The notes under the pieces are model-generated. The model was not told the origin of the DNA. It was given only the letters and a program-made list of their open reading frames with translations, and ran no database searches. A program made the position numbers and the translations under genes. Of a DNA stretch of 64,000 nt, positions 1 to 10,295 are shown piece by piece (the first letter of the stretch is position 1; every line of letters begins with the position of its first letter). The stretch is from Arachis hypogaea (lineage: Eukaryota > Streptophyta > Magnoliopsida > Fabales > Fabaceae), in NCBI RefSeq assembly GCF_003086295.3, contig NC_092045.1, forward strand, positions 27,074,022 to 27,138,021, in the 5' to 3' direction.

Positions 1-911
1 CTCCTTCCTCATTAAATTCAACAATAAAAAATATATCTTTTTATCTTTATTTTAATTGAAAAGTCAAAATTTTCTCTAAAAATTCAGATTTTAATTTTAA
101 AATTTTTTTATCTTATCTTATCTTAACTTTAAAAATTCAAAAATCAAATCTTTTCAAAATAAAAAATTATATTTTTTTCAAAATCTTATCTTATCTGATT
201 TCAAATTTAAAATTTCAACTTTCAAAATTTAAAATTTTTAAATTTCAAAATTCAATTTCAAAATCCAAAATTTAAATTTCAAATTGCAATATTCAAAATT
301 AAACCTTTTCAAATTCAAATCTTTTTGAAATTTTTATCGTATCTTGTTTCAATTTCAAAAATTCAAAATTTTAAATTCAAATTTCAAATTTCAAAAATCA
401 AATTTTAAAATTTTAAAATTTAAATTTAATTTTTAAATTTAAAATTCAAAATTCAAATCTTTTTAATTTTAAAAACTTATCTTTTCTTAACTTCCTTATC
501 TTATCTTTTCTAACTTCCAATTTTAAAATAATGTCTTTTTCAAATCTTTTTAATTTCTTATTTTATCTTTTCTTATCTCTTTTCTAATTTTAAATTTTAA
601 TTGCAAATTTTTTTCTTATCTTATCTCTTATCTTATTTTAAATTCAAATCTTTTCTTAGTTAATATCTTATATTCTCTCTTTTCTTTTTCAACACTTCCT
701 AACTAACTTATTCTCTCTAATTTTCGAAAATTCTCTTCCTCTTCTCTCTCTTCTATTTTCGAAATTTAATAATTAAAGTTTAAATTCTTTTAATTAATTA
801 ATTTTAATTTTGGACTAAATAAATAAAAAAAATTAAAATAATAAATATTTTAATTCTAATTCATCACTCCTATCCCTATTTCTTCTTTCCTTTCTTCAAC
901 CTTTCTTCATT
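1..911 (+). other. AT-rich untranslated leader of element 0
   Basis: No coding potential. The stretch is a run of A/T words (AAATTCAAATTTC-like) that turns into a TC-rich tract just before the gag start at 912. The same order, an AT-rich tract then a TC-rich tract then gag, is seen at 6550-7300 in element A and 56280-56888 in element B, so I read it as the internal 5' leader of a related retroelement. Its LTR lies left of the window. Confidence 0.6.
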
Positions 912-2108
912 ATGAACCCAAGTGGGAATGAAGAGTTTAGAAAAGCTTTGGGATCCTATACAAATTCTAATGCTGACTTCTATGAAAGAAGTATTAGCAT
1001 ACCTCAAATCAGGGCAAGTAGATTTGAATTATACCCTCAACTAATTACCATAGTACAACAAAACTACCAATTTTCTGGACTTTCACAGGAAGAGCCTACA
1101 GGATTCTTAGCAGATTTCTTAAAAATTGCTGACACTGTACACCATGAGGGAGTAGACCAAGATGTCTATAGATTATTACTCTTTACTTTTGTTGTAAATG
1201 ATCAAGCAAAGAGGTGGTTGGACAACCAGCCCAGATCTAGTTTGAAAACTTGGATATAGTTAGTAGACAAGTTTTTAAATCATTACTTTCCCCCAAGAAA
1301 GATGACCCAGTTGAGACTGGACATCCAAGGCATCAAACAACGAGATATAGTGAATCTCTTTATGATGCCTGGAGAAGGTGTAAGAGGATGCTAAAGAAAT
1401 ATCCCACTGAAATGATTTTAGAATGGGTACAGTTAGACACCTTCTATTATGGACTTTTAGACATGGCTAAAATATCTTTGGACCACTCTACTGGGGGTTC
1501 TATACACATGAGAAAGACCATTGAAGAGGCTCAAGAGCTTATTGAGACAGTTGCCACTAATCAACATCTGTACGCAGCCACTGAGACCTCTATAAAAGGA
1601 GAGGTTAAGGCAGTATCCACTGAACCTAACCCTCCAGAGCAAGATAGCCCATTAACTCAACAACTACACGCCCTTGCCCAGCAAATACTACTGGAATTAC
1701 AAGAGGCTTTGCGAGAAACTCAATGCCTCTAACAGAAATGTAGAAGCCCAATTGAGTCAAATAAGGCAGCAGTTATCTAAGCAAATAACGGATGAATGCC
1801 AGGCTATTCAACTGAGGAGTAAAAAAATCTTAAGCACCCAACCTAAGCACAATACGAACAAAAAGCCCATAGAGGATAATCAGGTCTTTGCACAAGATGA
1901 CTTTGGGCGTTTAAATGCCCAAAGAGGTATCCCTCTTGGCGTTGAATGCCAGGAAAGGGCAGAGACTGGGAGTTCAAACACCAAGGAAGGTATCCCTCTT
2001 AGCGTTGAACGCCAGAAAAGGGCAGAGATTGGGCATTCAAACGCCCAAGGGGGCAGCAGCATGGGCGTTAAACGCCCAAGCAAGGGAGGTCAGTCACTCA
2101 CTGATAAC
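912..2108 (+). pseudogene. Gag-like capsid region of an Athila-type LTR retroelement (element 0), broken
   Basis: Gag would form the particle that packages retroelement RNA. The reading starts at ATG 912 and matches, segment by segment, the Gag at 56889 and 7304: a YERSISIP block, a LEWV..FYYGL block and an AQELIE block at the end of the Retrotrans_gag-type domain. It is divergent, so it belongs to a different subfamily. It is dead as read: a TAG stands at 1257-1259, a 2-nt shift near 1345 moves the reading to a second frame (about 1250-1732), and the C-terminal part runs in a third (1674-2108). The last codons (..LTDN) continue at 3633 if the insertion 2109-3624 is removed. The C-terminal region overlaps an array of palindromic motifs. 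No zinc knuckle is visible. Confidence 0.75.
1905..2077. repeat. Array of GGCGTTTAAACGCC-like palindromes inside the gag reading frame
   Basis: At least six half or full copies of a GGCGTTNAACGCC-type palindrome lie here, from GGGCGTTTAAATGCCC at 1905 to GGGCGTTAAACGCCC at 2063. They are separated by short AAAGGGGC-like or AGAGGTATCCCTCTT spacers. Unlike the arrays of elements A and B, which sit in untranslated regions, this one lies within the open reading frame that ends at 2138. Confidence 0.8.
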
Positions 2109-3624
2109 CAAGGTTGCGAGAATCAGACCGATCAATAAATCGGTGAGCTGACTGGTTCACTGGTTTAATGGTTCGACCGGAGTTCAACCGGAGTTCGATC
2201 GGTTTAATTAAATTTTAAATAAAATTATTAAAAATTTAATATATAATTTTAAATATTTAAATTTCAATAAAATTTAACCTAATAAAATTTAAAATTTAAA
2301 ATTTCAATCTATAACCTAATAATAAAAAATAACAAACAATTGAAATAAATCAGTAATAACCACTAACCATTGAATTTACAAACATAATCATAATTTAAAT
2401 TTTGAACAAACATAATCATAATTTGAACAAATAAACAGAATTACAAAAATATTATGAAATCAAACAAACAGATTATGAAATCAAATTACAGTAACAAATT
2501 CACAACAGAACAAAAACATAATTTAAAAATTAAAACTTACAAAAATAGAATAAAAAAACTTGATTAATTCATTTAATTAACAAAATTAAAAGCTAAGAAG
2601 TAAAGACAGCCTCAATCAACAGAAATTAAATGTAGAAGATAGCAATGAAAAACAACAATTAACCCAGACAAACAAGCAACAATCAACATGATCAACTCCA
2701 AAAAATAGCAATTAACTCCCAAAAATGAAAACTGAAGCAGGGCAGGGATCTGCTTACAAACTCAGAAATTCATAAACTCAAGCTAAGAAGAAATTAGTAA
2801 ACTTAGAATCAGAAATCAGAAACCAAATAAAAGTACAAAAACAAGCAAAATTGAATTGAAGACTGGCGGCAAAGGAGAAAGCCAAGTGACGGCGATGGAA
2901 GAGGGGAAGTGAGCTCAGGCACAGAGGGGATTGAAGACAGGCTTGACGTGCGAGAGGGGGGATCGACGATGAGGACGGATCGAGAGACACGATTTCAGGG
3001 TGGCCAACGACAACGAAGACAGAGAGAGGGCTCGACAGCGACAGAGAGAGATGACGGTGAGGGGAAGAGAAACGATGATAGCGACGAGTATACCTTCACC
3101 TTGCACAGGCAATGATTCTTGATGCCACCACGGTCAGTTCCACCCGGTGGCGACAGCACCCTATATCCGTTTGGCGATGAGACCTAGCAACGCGAGGAGA
3201 TATAATCCAGAAGAAGAGGATCGGTGACGACGAGGCTGGACACTGGCTGAGGAGACGAGTTCGTTGGCGACATCGGTGACGTCGACGTTGGGCATTGGGT
3301 GGTGGCTCCTGCTACTGTTGGCTGGGAGAGAGAAAGAAAAGGGGGTTAGGGCTCCATGGAGTGGAGAGAGAGAGGGGGTTGGGTCTTGTGCGTAAGTGAG
3401 AGAGAGAAAATAGGGGAGGGTTTATATATCTTTTTTTCCATTTTTTTAATTGAAAACCAGGAAAAACTGTTCGGTTCAAACGGTTCACCGGTTAACCGCC
3501 AGTTCGACCAGTTTTTTTACCAGTTTTCTACCAGACGGTTTTGCACCTCAACCAAACCGACTAGATGACCGGTTTCGGTTAATTCGATTGAATCGGCCAG
3601 TCTGGTTCAGTTTTCAGAACAATG
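2109..3624. mobile_element. Non-autonomous hAT-like DNA transposon inside gag
   Basis: Flanked by the near-identical 8-mers CTGATAAC (2101-2108) and GTGATAAC (3625-3632), 7 of 8 matching, the length hAT transposases duplicate. The ends are weakly inverted (CAAGGTTGCGAGAATC against CATTGTTCTGAAAACT) and are followed by clusters of ACCGG/GGTTCGACC subterminal words. The interior is AT-rich with a GC-rich centre (2860-3360) full of GACGACGAGG-like words. No transposase is recognisable, so it would need one in trans. Removing it rejoins the gag-protease reading in frame. Confidence 0.65.
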
Positions 3625-3632
3625 GTGATAAC

Positions 3633-4051
3633 AACCCTCCTAAGCAAGCTAGTAACCCTCATTCCAGCACACATGGCATTTGGCCTCCATCAACCAAGGT
3701 TGATGATTATAAAGCTAAGATACCATTTCCTCAGAAACTCTGTCAAGAGGAAAGGGATAAACTATTTTCCCGCTTTGTAGAGTATCTCAGAATATTAGAG
3801 ATCAAGATCCCTTTTATAGAAGCTCTTGAACAGATACCTTCTTATGCTAAGTTCATGAAGGACATCTTGAGTCATAAGAAGGATTGGAGAGAGATAGAGA
3901 CAGTAGCTCTTACTAAGGAGTGCAATGTAGTCATTCAAAGGAACCTTCCTCAGAAACTGCAGAGACACCCTAACACTCTTCTCTGGGAAGGAGGCCTTAA
4001 AAGAAGGTGAGACACTAGTCTTCATCAAGGAGGCTGAAGCTCAGGAGCACG
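3633..4051 (+). pseudogene. Gag-protease junction region of element 0
   Basis: Continuation of the reading interrupted by the hAT-like insertion. The peptide has the KIPFPQKL ... FVEYLRILEIKIPFIEALEQIPSYAKFMKDIL ordering that precedes the aspartic protease of Athila-type polyproteins (quoted in separate pieces KIPFPQKL and IPFIEALEQIPSYAKFMKDI). It ends in a frame-broken stretch after 4008, just before the LTR of element A at 4052. The protease active site itself is missing, cut off where element A begins. Confidence 0.7.
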
Positions 4052-5735
4052 TGATGAACGGATAATTTATACGCTTTTTGGCATTGTTTTTAGGTAGTTT
4101 TTAGTATGTTTTAGTTACTTTTTAGTATATTTTTATTAGTTTTTATACAAAATTCACATTTCTAGACTTTACTATGAGTTTGTATATTTTTCTGTGATTT
4201 CAAGTATTTTCTGGCTGAAATTGAGGGACCTGAGCAAAAATTTGATTCAGAGGTTGAGAAAGGACTGCAGATGCTGTTGGATTCTGACCTCCCTGTACTA
4301 GAAGTGGATTTCTGGAGCTACAGAAGCTCAATTGGCGCACTTTCAATTGCGTTGGAAAGTAGACATCTTGGGCTTTCTAGCAATGTATAATAGTCTATAC
4401 TTTGCCCGAGATTTGATGGCCCAAACTGGCGTCCAAACGCCCATCAGAGACCATTTTCTGGCGTAAAACACCAGAACTGGCACCCAAGCTGGCGTTTAAT
4501 TCCAAGGATGGCCTATGCACGTAAAATCTTCAAAGTTCAGCCCAAACACACACCAAGTGGGCCCTGAAAGTGAATTTCTGCACTATCTACTCATTTTCTG
4601 TAAACCCTAGTAACTAGTTTAGTATAAATAGCACTTTTTACTATTGTATTGGGGGTCTTCTTCCCCTGTTTTGGAATTCTTATGCCACTTGGGAGGCTGG
4701 CCATTCGGCCATGCCTAGACCTTTTGTTCTTATGTATTTTCAACGGTGGAGTTTCTACACCCCATAGATTAAGGTGAGGAGCTCTGTTGTTCCTCATGAA
4801 TTAATGCAAGTACTATTGTTTTTCCTTCAATTCATGCCTACTTCATCTCCAAGATATACTCTTGTACTTAATTCAGTTAAGTCAGACTGAAGGGGTGACC
4901 CGTGACAATCACCCACTATCTTCAGTACTCACTTAGCCAAGATCCGCGTGCCTGACAACCACAAAGCGGTCTACATGATGTTCAACGTAGTCATTGGATG
5001 CCAGCCGAAGTATACTCTCTTAGGTCTCTGATCCATGGATTTGCATCATCTCTCCTAACAACAGAGCATCTGACCCCGTGATTAGGATCTTCGTGGTATA
5101 GGCTAAAACCAATAAACAGCATTCCTGAGATTCGAAAAGTCTAAACTTTGTCTGTGGTATTCCGAGTAGGATCTGGGAAGGGATGACTGTGAGGAGCTTC
5201 AAACTCGCGAATGTTGGGCGCAGTGACAGTGTGCAAAAGGATCAATGGATCTTATTCCGACACAAGTGAGAACTGACAGATTATTAGCCCTACGGTAGCT
5301 GTGCCTGGTATTTTTCATCTGAGACGAGAAATTCGACAGTTGATTAGCCGTACAGAGACTGTAGCCAAACCATTTTCACTGAGAGGATCATACAGCTTGC
5401 CATGGAAGGGAGGACGCATGATTGGATAAAGACAATAGGAAAGCAGAGGTTCAGAAGTAACAAAACATCTCCAAACGCTTATCTGAAATTCCCACCAATG
5501 AATTACATAAGTATCTCTATGTTATTTTCCGCTTTATTTATCTTTTAATTATCAAATCCTCATAACCATTTGAAAATGCTTGACTAAGATTTACAAGATG
5601 ACCATAGCTTGCTTCAAGCCGTCAATCTCCATGGGATCGACCCTTACTCACGTAAGGTATTACTTGGACGACCCAGTGCACTTGCTGGTTAGTTGTGCGG
5701 AGTTGTGAAAAGTGTGATCACAATTTTGTGCACCA
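4052..5735 (+). repeat. 5' LTR of element A
   Basis: Begins TGATGAACGGATAATTT and ends GTGCACCA, followed by AGTTTT and the primer site. It matches the truncated copy at 11816-12583 in its first ~770 bases and is homologous throughout to the LTRs of element B (53756 and 62143). It contains a short palindrome cluster (about 4426-4505), a TATA box and the TGGAGTTTCTACACCCCATA block conserved in all four LTRs. Confidence 0.9.
4623..4630 (+). promoter_or_regulatory. Putative TATA box of element A LTR
   Basis: TATAAATA lies in AGTATAAATAGCAC, about 570 bases into the LTR. The same word is kept in the 3' LTR copy (12400-12407), while element B has the degraded CTACAAATAGG at the same place (about 54337). 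This is a typical Pol II position in an LTR; promoter activity is inferred. Confidence 0.5.
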
Positions 5736-5741
5736 AGTTTT

Positions 5742-5758
5742 TGGCGCAGTTGCCGAGG
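5742..5758 (+). other. Primer-binding site of element A (tRNA-Asp type)
   Basis: TGGCGCAGTTGCCGAGG, 6 bases after the LTR end, differs at two places from the complement of the 3' end of plant tRNA-Asp(GTC), TGGCGCCGTTGCCGGGG. This is where minus-strand DNA synthesis would be primed. Confidence 0.8.
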
Positions 5759-6398
5759 ATTGTTCAAGTTTGGACAACTGACGGTTCATCTTGTTGCTTA
5801 GATTGGGTAATTTTATTTTATGCTTAAGCTTGTTATTCTTATTTTTGAAAAATACAAAAAAATAATAAAACCATAAAAAGCAAAAAAAATTTGTGTTTCT
5901 TGTTTGAGTCTAGTGTCAAATTCTAAGTTTGGTGTCAATGCATGTTTTCAAATTTTCTCAAGTTTTCGAAAAAAAATTCATGCATTGTGTTCTTCATTGA
6001 TCTTCAAGTTGTTCTTGATGATTTTCCTTGTTCTGATCTTTAAATTCTCCTGTTTTGTGTCTTTTCCTATTTTTCATATGCATTTTCAAATCCATAGTGT
6101 CTAAACATTAAAAATTTCTAAGTTTGGTGTCTTGCATATCTTTCTTTTCTTAAAAATTTTCAAAAATATGTCATTGATGTTCATCATGATCTTCAAAGTG
6201 TTCTTGGTGTTCATCTTGACATTCAAAGTGTCCTTGCATGCATTACTTGTTTTGATCTTGTATTTTTATATTTTATTTCATTTTGTTGTTTTTCTCTCTC
6301 TTCATTAAAAATTCAAAAATAAAATATCTCTTTTCAAGTAAATAATACAGAGAAATGATGATTCAAAACATACATCAGAGGAATCACAGAGAAAAAGC
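5759..6398 (+). other. Internal 5' leader of element A
   Basis: No gene. It carries two TCTAAGTTTGGTGTC words (near 5926 and 6118) resembling the PPT-like word next to the 3' LTR, plus CTTCAAGTTGTTCTTG repeats. The corresponding stretch of element B is 55418-56110. Confidence 0.6.
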
Positions 6399-6543
6399 TG
6401 GGCGTTTAGAAAACGCCCAGGAAGGAAGGAATTATGGCGTTAAATGCCAGTTAGGGTATCTGGCTGGGTGTTAAACGCCCAAAGAGGTAGCATTCTGGGC
6501 GTTAAACGCCAGAATGGATAGCATCCTGGGCGTTTAACGCCAG
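6399..6543. repeat. Palindrome array upstream of gag, element A
   Basis: About six degenerate copies of GGGCGTTTAACGCCC/TGGCGTTAAACGCCA separated by short spacers such as AAAGAGGTAGCATTC and GAATGGATAGCATCC. The collinear array in element B is 56111-56266. Confidence 0.85.
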
Positions 6544-7303
6544 GATGACACAGGGGAGGTAATTTCGTTTCAAATTCAAATTTTTTTTCAAATTTTCATG
6601 TTTTAATTCATAATTTTAAAATCTTATCTTTCCACATTTTCAAAAATCCTTGCTAACAATTAATGTTTTGATTAAAAAATTTCAAGTTTGTTACTTTCTT
6701 GTTAAGAAAGGTTCAATCTTTGAATTCTAGAATCATATCTTTTAGTTTTTTGTTAGTCAAGTCATCAATTTTAAAAATCAAATATTTTTAATTCCCTTTT
6801 TAATTTTCTTTTCAATCATATCTTTCTTCAATCAAATCTTTTTCAATCATATCTTTTTAAATTTTGATTTCAAAATCTTTTCTCTAACTTCTTATCTTTT
6901 CAAAATTATTTTCAAATCTTTTTCAACTAATTACTATTTCTAATCTTTTTCAAAACCACCTAACCACTTTTCCACTTCCAATTTTTGAAAATCACTAACC
7001 ATTTTTTTAAAAAATCTTTTTTATTAACTAATTGTTTTCAATTCTAATTTTATTTTATTCCTTTTTCAAATTTTCGAAAACTCTCTCTCTCTCCTCTCTT
7101 TCTATTTATTCCATTTAATTGCTAACAATTCTCTTCCACTTATCTAAAAATTTGAACCCTCTCTCTCTCCCTTTTATGTTCGAATTCTTCTTATTCTCTC
7201 TCTACCTTATTCCTCTATTCTTCTTTTATGCTGACACCTCAAGGAATCTCTATAGTGTGACATAGAGGATTTTACTATTCCCTTTTGTTCTCTTCTTTTT
7301 AAT
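6544..7303 (+). other. AT-rich then TC-rich leader before gag, element A
   Basis: No coding sequence seen. TTTTCAAATC-like words give way to TCTCTCTC tracts near 7080-7200. A conserved TGACACCTCAAGGAATCTCT block near 7231 follows, in which AATCTCTAT can pair with ATAGAGGATT. The same block sits at 56820 in element B. Confidence 0.5.
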
Positions 7304-8727
7304 ACGAGCAGAAACAGGGATAAAAACATTCTTATTGAAGCTGATCCTGAACCTGAAAGGACTCTGAAGAAGAAGCTAAGAGAAGCTAAAGCACAATACT
7401 CCGGAGAGGACCTTATAGAGAATTCCAAAAAAGAAGCAGACATGGCAGCCGAACCCAACAACAATGCTAGAGATGCAAAGAAGATGCTTGGTGACTATAC
7501 TACACCAATTTCCAACTTCTATGGAAGAAGCATATCAATTCCTGCCATTGGAGCAAACAACTTTGAGCTTAAGCCTCAATTAGTTTCTCTAATGCAGCAA
7601 AATTGCAAGTTTTATGGACTTCCATCGGAAGATCCTCATCAGTTCTTAGCTGAATTCTTGTAAATCTGTGATACTGTTAAGACCAATGGGTTGATCCCGA
7701 GGTCTACAGACTCATGCTTTTCCCCTTTGCTGTAAGAGACAAAGATAGGATATGGTTGGACTCACAACCTAGAGAAAGCATGAACTCTAGGGACAAGTTG
7801 GTCAATACTTTCTTGACCAAATTCTTTCCACCTCAAAAGATGAGAAAGCTTATAGTGGAAGTGCAAACCTTCAAACAGAAGGAAGATAAATCCCTCTATG
7901 AAGCTTGGGAAAGATACAAGCAATTAACCAAAAGGTGTCCTTCTGACATGCTTCCAGAATGGAGCATCATATGCATATTCTATGATGGTCTGTCTGAATT
8001 GTCTAAGATGTCATTGGACCATTCTGCTGGTGGATCCCTTCATCTGAAAACCCCTGCAGAAGCTCAGGAACTCATTGAGATGGTTGCAAATAACTAGTTC
8101 ATGTACACTTCTGAAAGAAATCCTGTGAATATTGGGATGACTCAGAAGAAAGAAGTTCTTGAGATTGATACTTTGAATGCCATATTGGCCCAAAACAAAA
8201 TATTGACTCAGCAAGTCAATATGATTTCTCAGAATCTGACTGGATTGCAAGCTGCATCCGGTAGTGCTAAGGAAGCCTCCTCTGAAGAAGAAGCTTATGA
8301 CCCTAAGAATCCTGCAATGGAAGAAGTGAATTACATGGGAGAATCCTATGGAAACACCTATAATTCTTCATGGAGGAATCATCCAAATTTCTCATGAAAG
8401 GATCAACAAAAGCCTCAACAAGGCTTCAACAACAATAATGTTGGGAGAAATAAGTTTGGCAATAGCAAACCTTTTCCATCATCTTCTCAGCAACAAACAG
8501 AGAATTCTGAGCAGAGCCTCTCTGGCTTAGCAAACATAGTCTCTGATCTATCTAAAGCCACTCTCAGTTTCATGAATGAAACAAGGTCCTCCATCAGAAA
8601 TTTGAAGGCACAAGTGGGTCAGCTGAGTAAAAGAGTTACTAAAACTCCTCCTAGTACTCTCCCAAGCAATATAAGAAGAGAATCCCAAAAGAGAGTGCAA
8701 GGCCATAACTATAATCACAATGGCTGA
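7304..8727 (+). pseudogene. Gag-like capsid gene of element A, inactivated
   Basis: Aligned by eye to the longer Gag of element B. The start codon equivalent to B's ATG at 56889 is ACG here (7304-7306), with the next in-frame ATG at 7442. A CAA-to-TAA change gives a stop at 7661-7663, one G is missing from the GGGG of AATGGGGTT near 7689, and TAG (8095-8097) and TGA (8395-8397) replace sense codons. The Retrotrans_gag-like region (LFPFAVRD, YEAWERYKQL, IFYDGLSELSKMSLD, AQELIEMVANN) is recognisable at about 7700-8094, followed by a Gln/Asn-rich and coiled tail. In its last frame it ends at TGA 8725-8727, which overlaps the protease ATG at 8720. Confidence 0.85.
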
Positions 8728-9583
8728 ACCTGGAGAGAGTGAAAAGGCAGTGATTCCCAGTGAGGAAGACCTCAAGGGATATCCACTGACCAATAAGAAG
8801 TTCCCTATTGAGGAACCAAAGGAATCCGAGGCTCCTACAGAGACCATATAGATTCCACTGAACTTACTATTGTCATTCATGAGCTCTGATGAATATTCTT
8901 CCTCTGAAGAGGATGAAGACACTGTTGAAGAGCAAGTTATTCAGTATCTAGGAGCAATCATGAAGCTGAATGCCAAGTTATTTGGTAATGAGACTTGGGA
9001 GGATGAACCTCCATTGCTCATCAATGAACTGAATACATGGATTCAGCAGACATTACCTCAAAAGAAACCGGACCCCCGAAAGTTCTTAATACCTTGCACC
9101 ATAGGCACCATGGTCTTTGAAAAGGCTCTGTGTGACTTGGGGTCAGGTATCAACCTCATGCCACTTTCTGTAATGGAGAAACTAGGGATCTTTGAGGTAC
9201 AAGCTGCAAGAATCTCACTAGAGATGGCAGATAAATCAATGAAACAGGCTTATGGACTTGTAGAGGATGTCTTGGTAAAAGTTGAAGGCCTTTACATCCC
9301 TGCTGACTTCATAATCCTAGACACTGGAAAGGATGAGGATGAATCCATCATCCTTGGAAGACCCTTCCTAGCCACAACAAAAGCTGTGATTGATGTGGAC
9401 AAAGGAGAGTTAGTCCTGCAACTGAATGAGGACTACCTTGTGTTCAAGGCTCAAGGATCTTCCTCTGTAACCATGGAGAGGAAGCATGAAAAGCTTCTCT
9501 CAATACAGAGTCAAGCAAAGCTCCCACACTCAAACTCTGAGTTTGGTGTTGGGAGGCCACAATCATGCTCTGAGCATCTGTGA
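8720..9583 (+). pseudogene. Aspartic protease-like ORF of element A
   Basis: Retropepsin-like region that would process Gag. Starting at ATG 8720 the frame meets one TAG (8849-8851) and is then open from 8870 to 9583. The flap-side motifs are clear: CDLGSGINLMPLSV, where DLG stands in for the usual D(T/S)G catalytic triplet, then ADFIILD and IILGRPFLATT. An acidic SSDEYSSSEEDED segment precedes them. The DLG variant is common in Athila-type proteases as I remember them, so it does not by itself mean inactivity. The C-terminal tail ends in NSEFGVGRPQ, a translated copy of the TAAGTTTGGTGT word. No polymerase follows. Confidence 0.8.
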
Positions 9584-9631
9584 AGCTCTGTAAGAGCTCA
9601 CTGTTAAGCTATTGATATTAAAGAAGCGCTT

Positions 9632-9649
9632 ATTGGGAGGCAACCCAAT
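9632..9649 (+). other. Conserved ATTGGG-AGGCAA-CCCAAT hairpin after protease, element A
   Basis: A 6-bp stem (9632-9637 with 9644-9649) and the loop AGGCAA, preceded by AAAGAAGCGCTT. The same block is at 59277-59292 in element B. A pyrimidine-rich TTTCTTTAG followed by GTTGATGATCATG lies about 65 bases downstream and looks like a splice acceptor. Confidence 0.6.
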
Positions 9650-9806
9650 GTTATTTATCTATATTAATTACTCTTTCATTTTATTTTCCATTGTTATTAT
9701 ATGCTTTCTTTAGGTTGATGATCATGTGAAGTCACAAAAATAGCTGCAGAATTAAAGCAAAATCAAAAACAGCATCAAAAATAGCACACCTTGGAGGACG
9801 AGCTTA

Positions 9807-9980
9807 CTGGCATTTAAACGCTAGTAAGGATAGCAAGTTGGGCATTTAACGCCCAATCTGGCAGCATTCTAGGCGTTAAACACCAGAACTGGCAGCCAGA
9901 CTGGCGTTTAACACTAGAAAGGGGCATCAGCCTGGCGTTTAATACCAGAAATGCCACATAGAGGGCGTTTAAACGCCAGA
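9807..9980. repeat. Palindrome array between protease and third ORF, element A
   Basis: Six degenerate copies of TGGCGTTTAAACGCCA, each followed by a GAAAGGGGCA-like spacer at roughly 27-32 base spacing. The collinear array in element B is 59431-59607. Confidence 0.85.
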
Positions 9981-10137
9981 AAGGTGCAGGGATGAGAAAT
10001 CCTTGACACCTCAGGATCTATGGACCCCAGAGGATCCCTACCTACCCCAAATCACTCTCATTTCTCTTCACACCTTTCCAAAATACTCTTCTCCAAACCC
10101 CACCCCTATCACACGGATACCCTCTCCCTCCTTACCC

Positions 10138-10145
10138 TATAAATA
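10138..10145 (+). promoter_or_regulatory. Putative internal TATA box before third ORF, element A
   Basis: TATAAATA lies in a CT-rich stretch 158 bases upstream of the ORF start at 10296. Element B has TATATAAA at 59906, 198 bases before its ORF. The collinear placement in two diverged copies suggests an internal promoter. Confidence 0.45.
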
Positions 10146-10220
10146 CCCCTCCTTAGTCCTTTATTTTCACACACCTCCATCTCCTCCATCTCTTCTTCCT
10201 CTATTCCTTTCTTTCTTCTT

Positions 10221-10258
10221 TTGCTCGAAGACGAGCAAACCTTTTAAGTTTGGTGTGG
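10221..10258 (+). promoter_or_regulatory. Hairpin plus PPT-like module, internal copy, element A
   Basis: A perfect 7-bp stem TTGCTCG/CGAGCAA (10221-10227 with 10232-10238) around the loop AAGA, followed by CTTTTAAGTTTGGTGTGG. The module resembles the one at 11778-11815 next to the 3' LTR. See findings. Confidence 0.6.
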
Positions 10259-10295
10259 AAAAAAAGCTCTGCTTTTTGTTTTTCCATAACCATTA

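Noticed and set aside
6399..6543. Possible CRISPR-like array because of regularly spaced palindromes
   Set aside because: Units are degenerate, spacers are similar to each other, no cas genes, plant nuclear context, and the arrays lie inside LTR elements.
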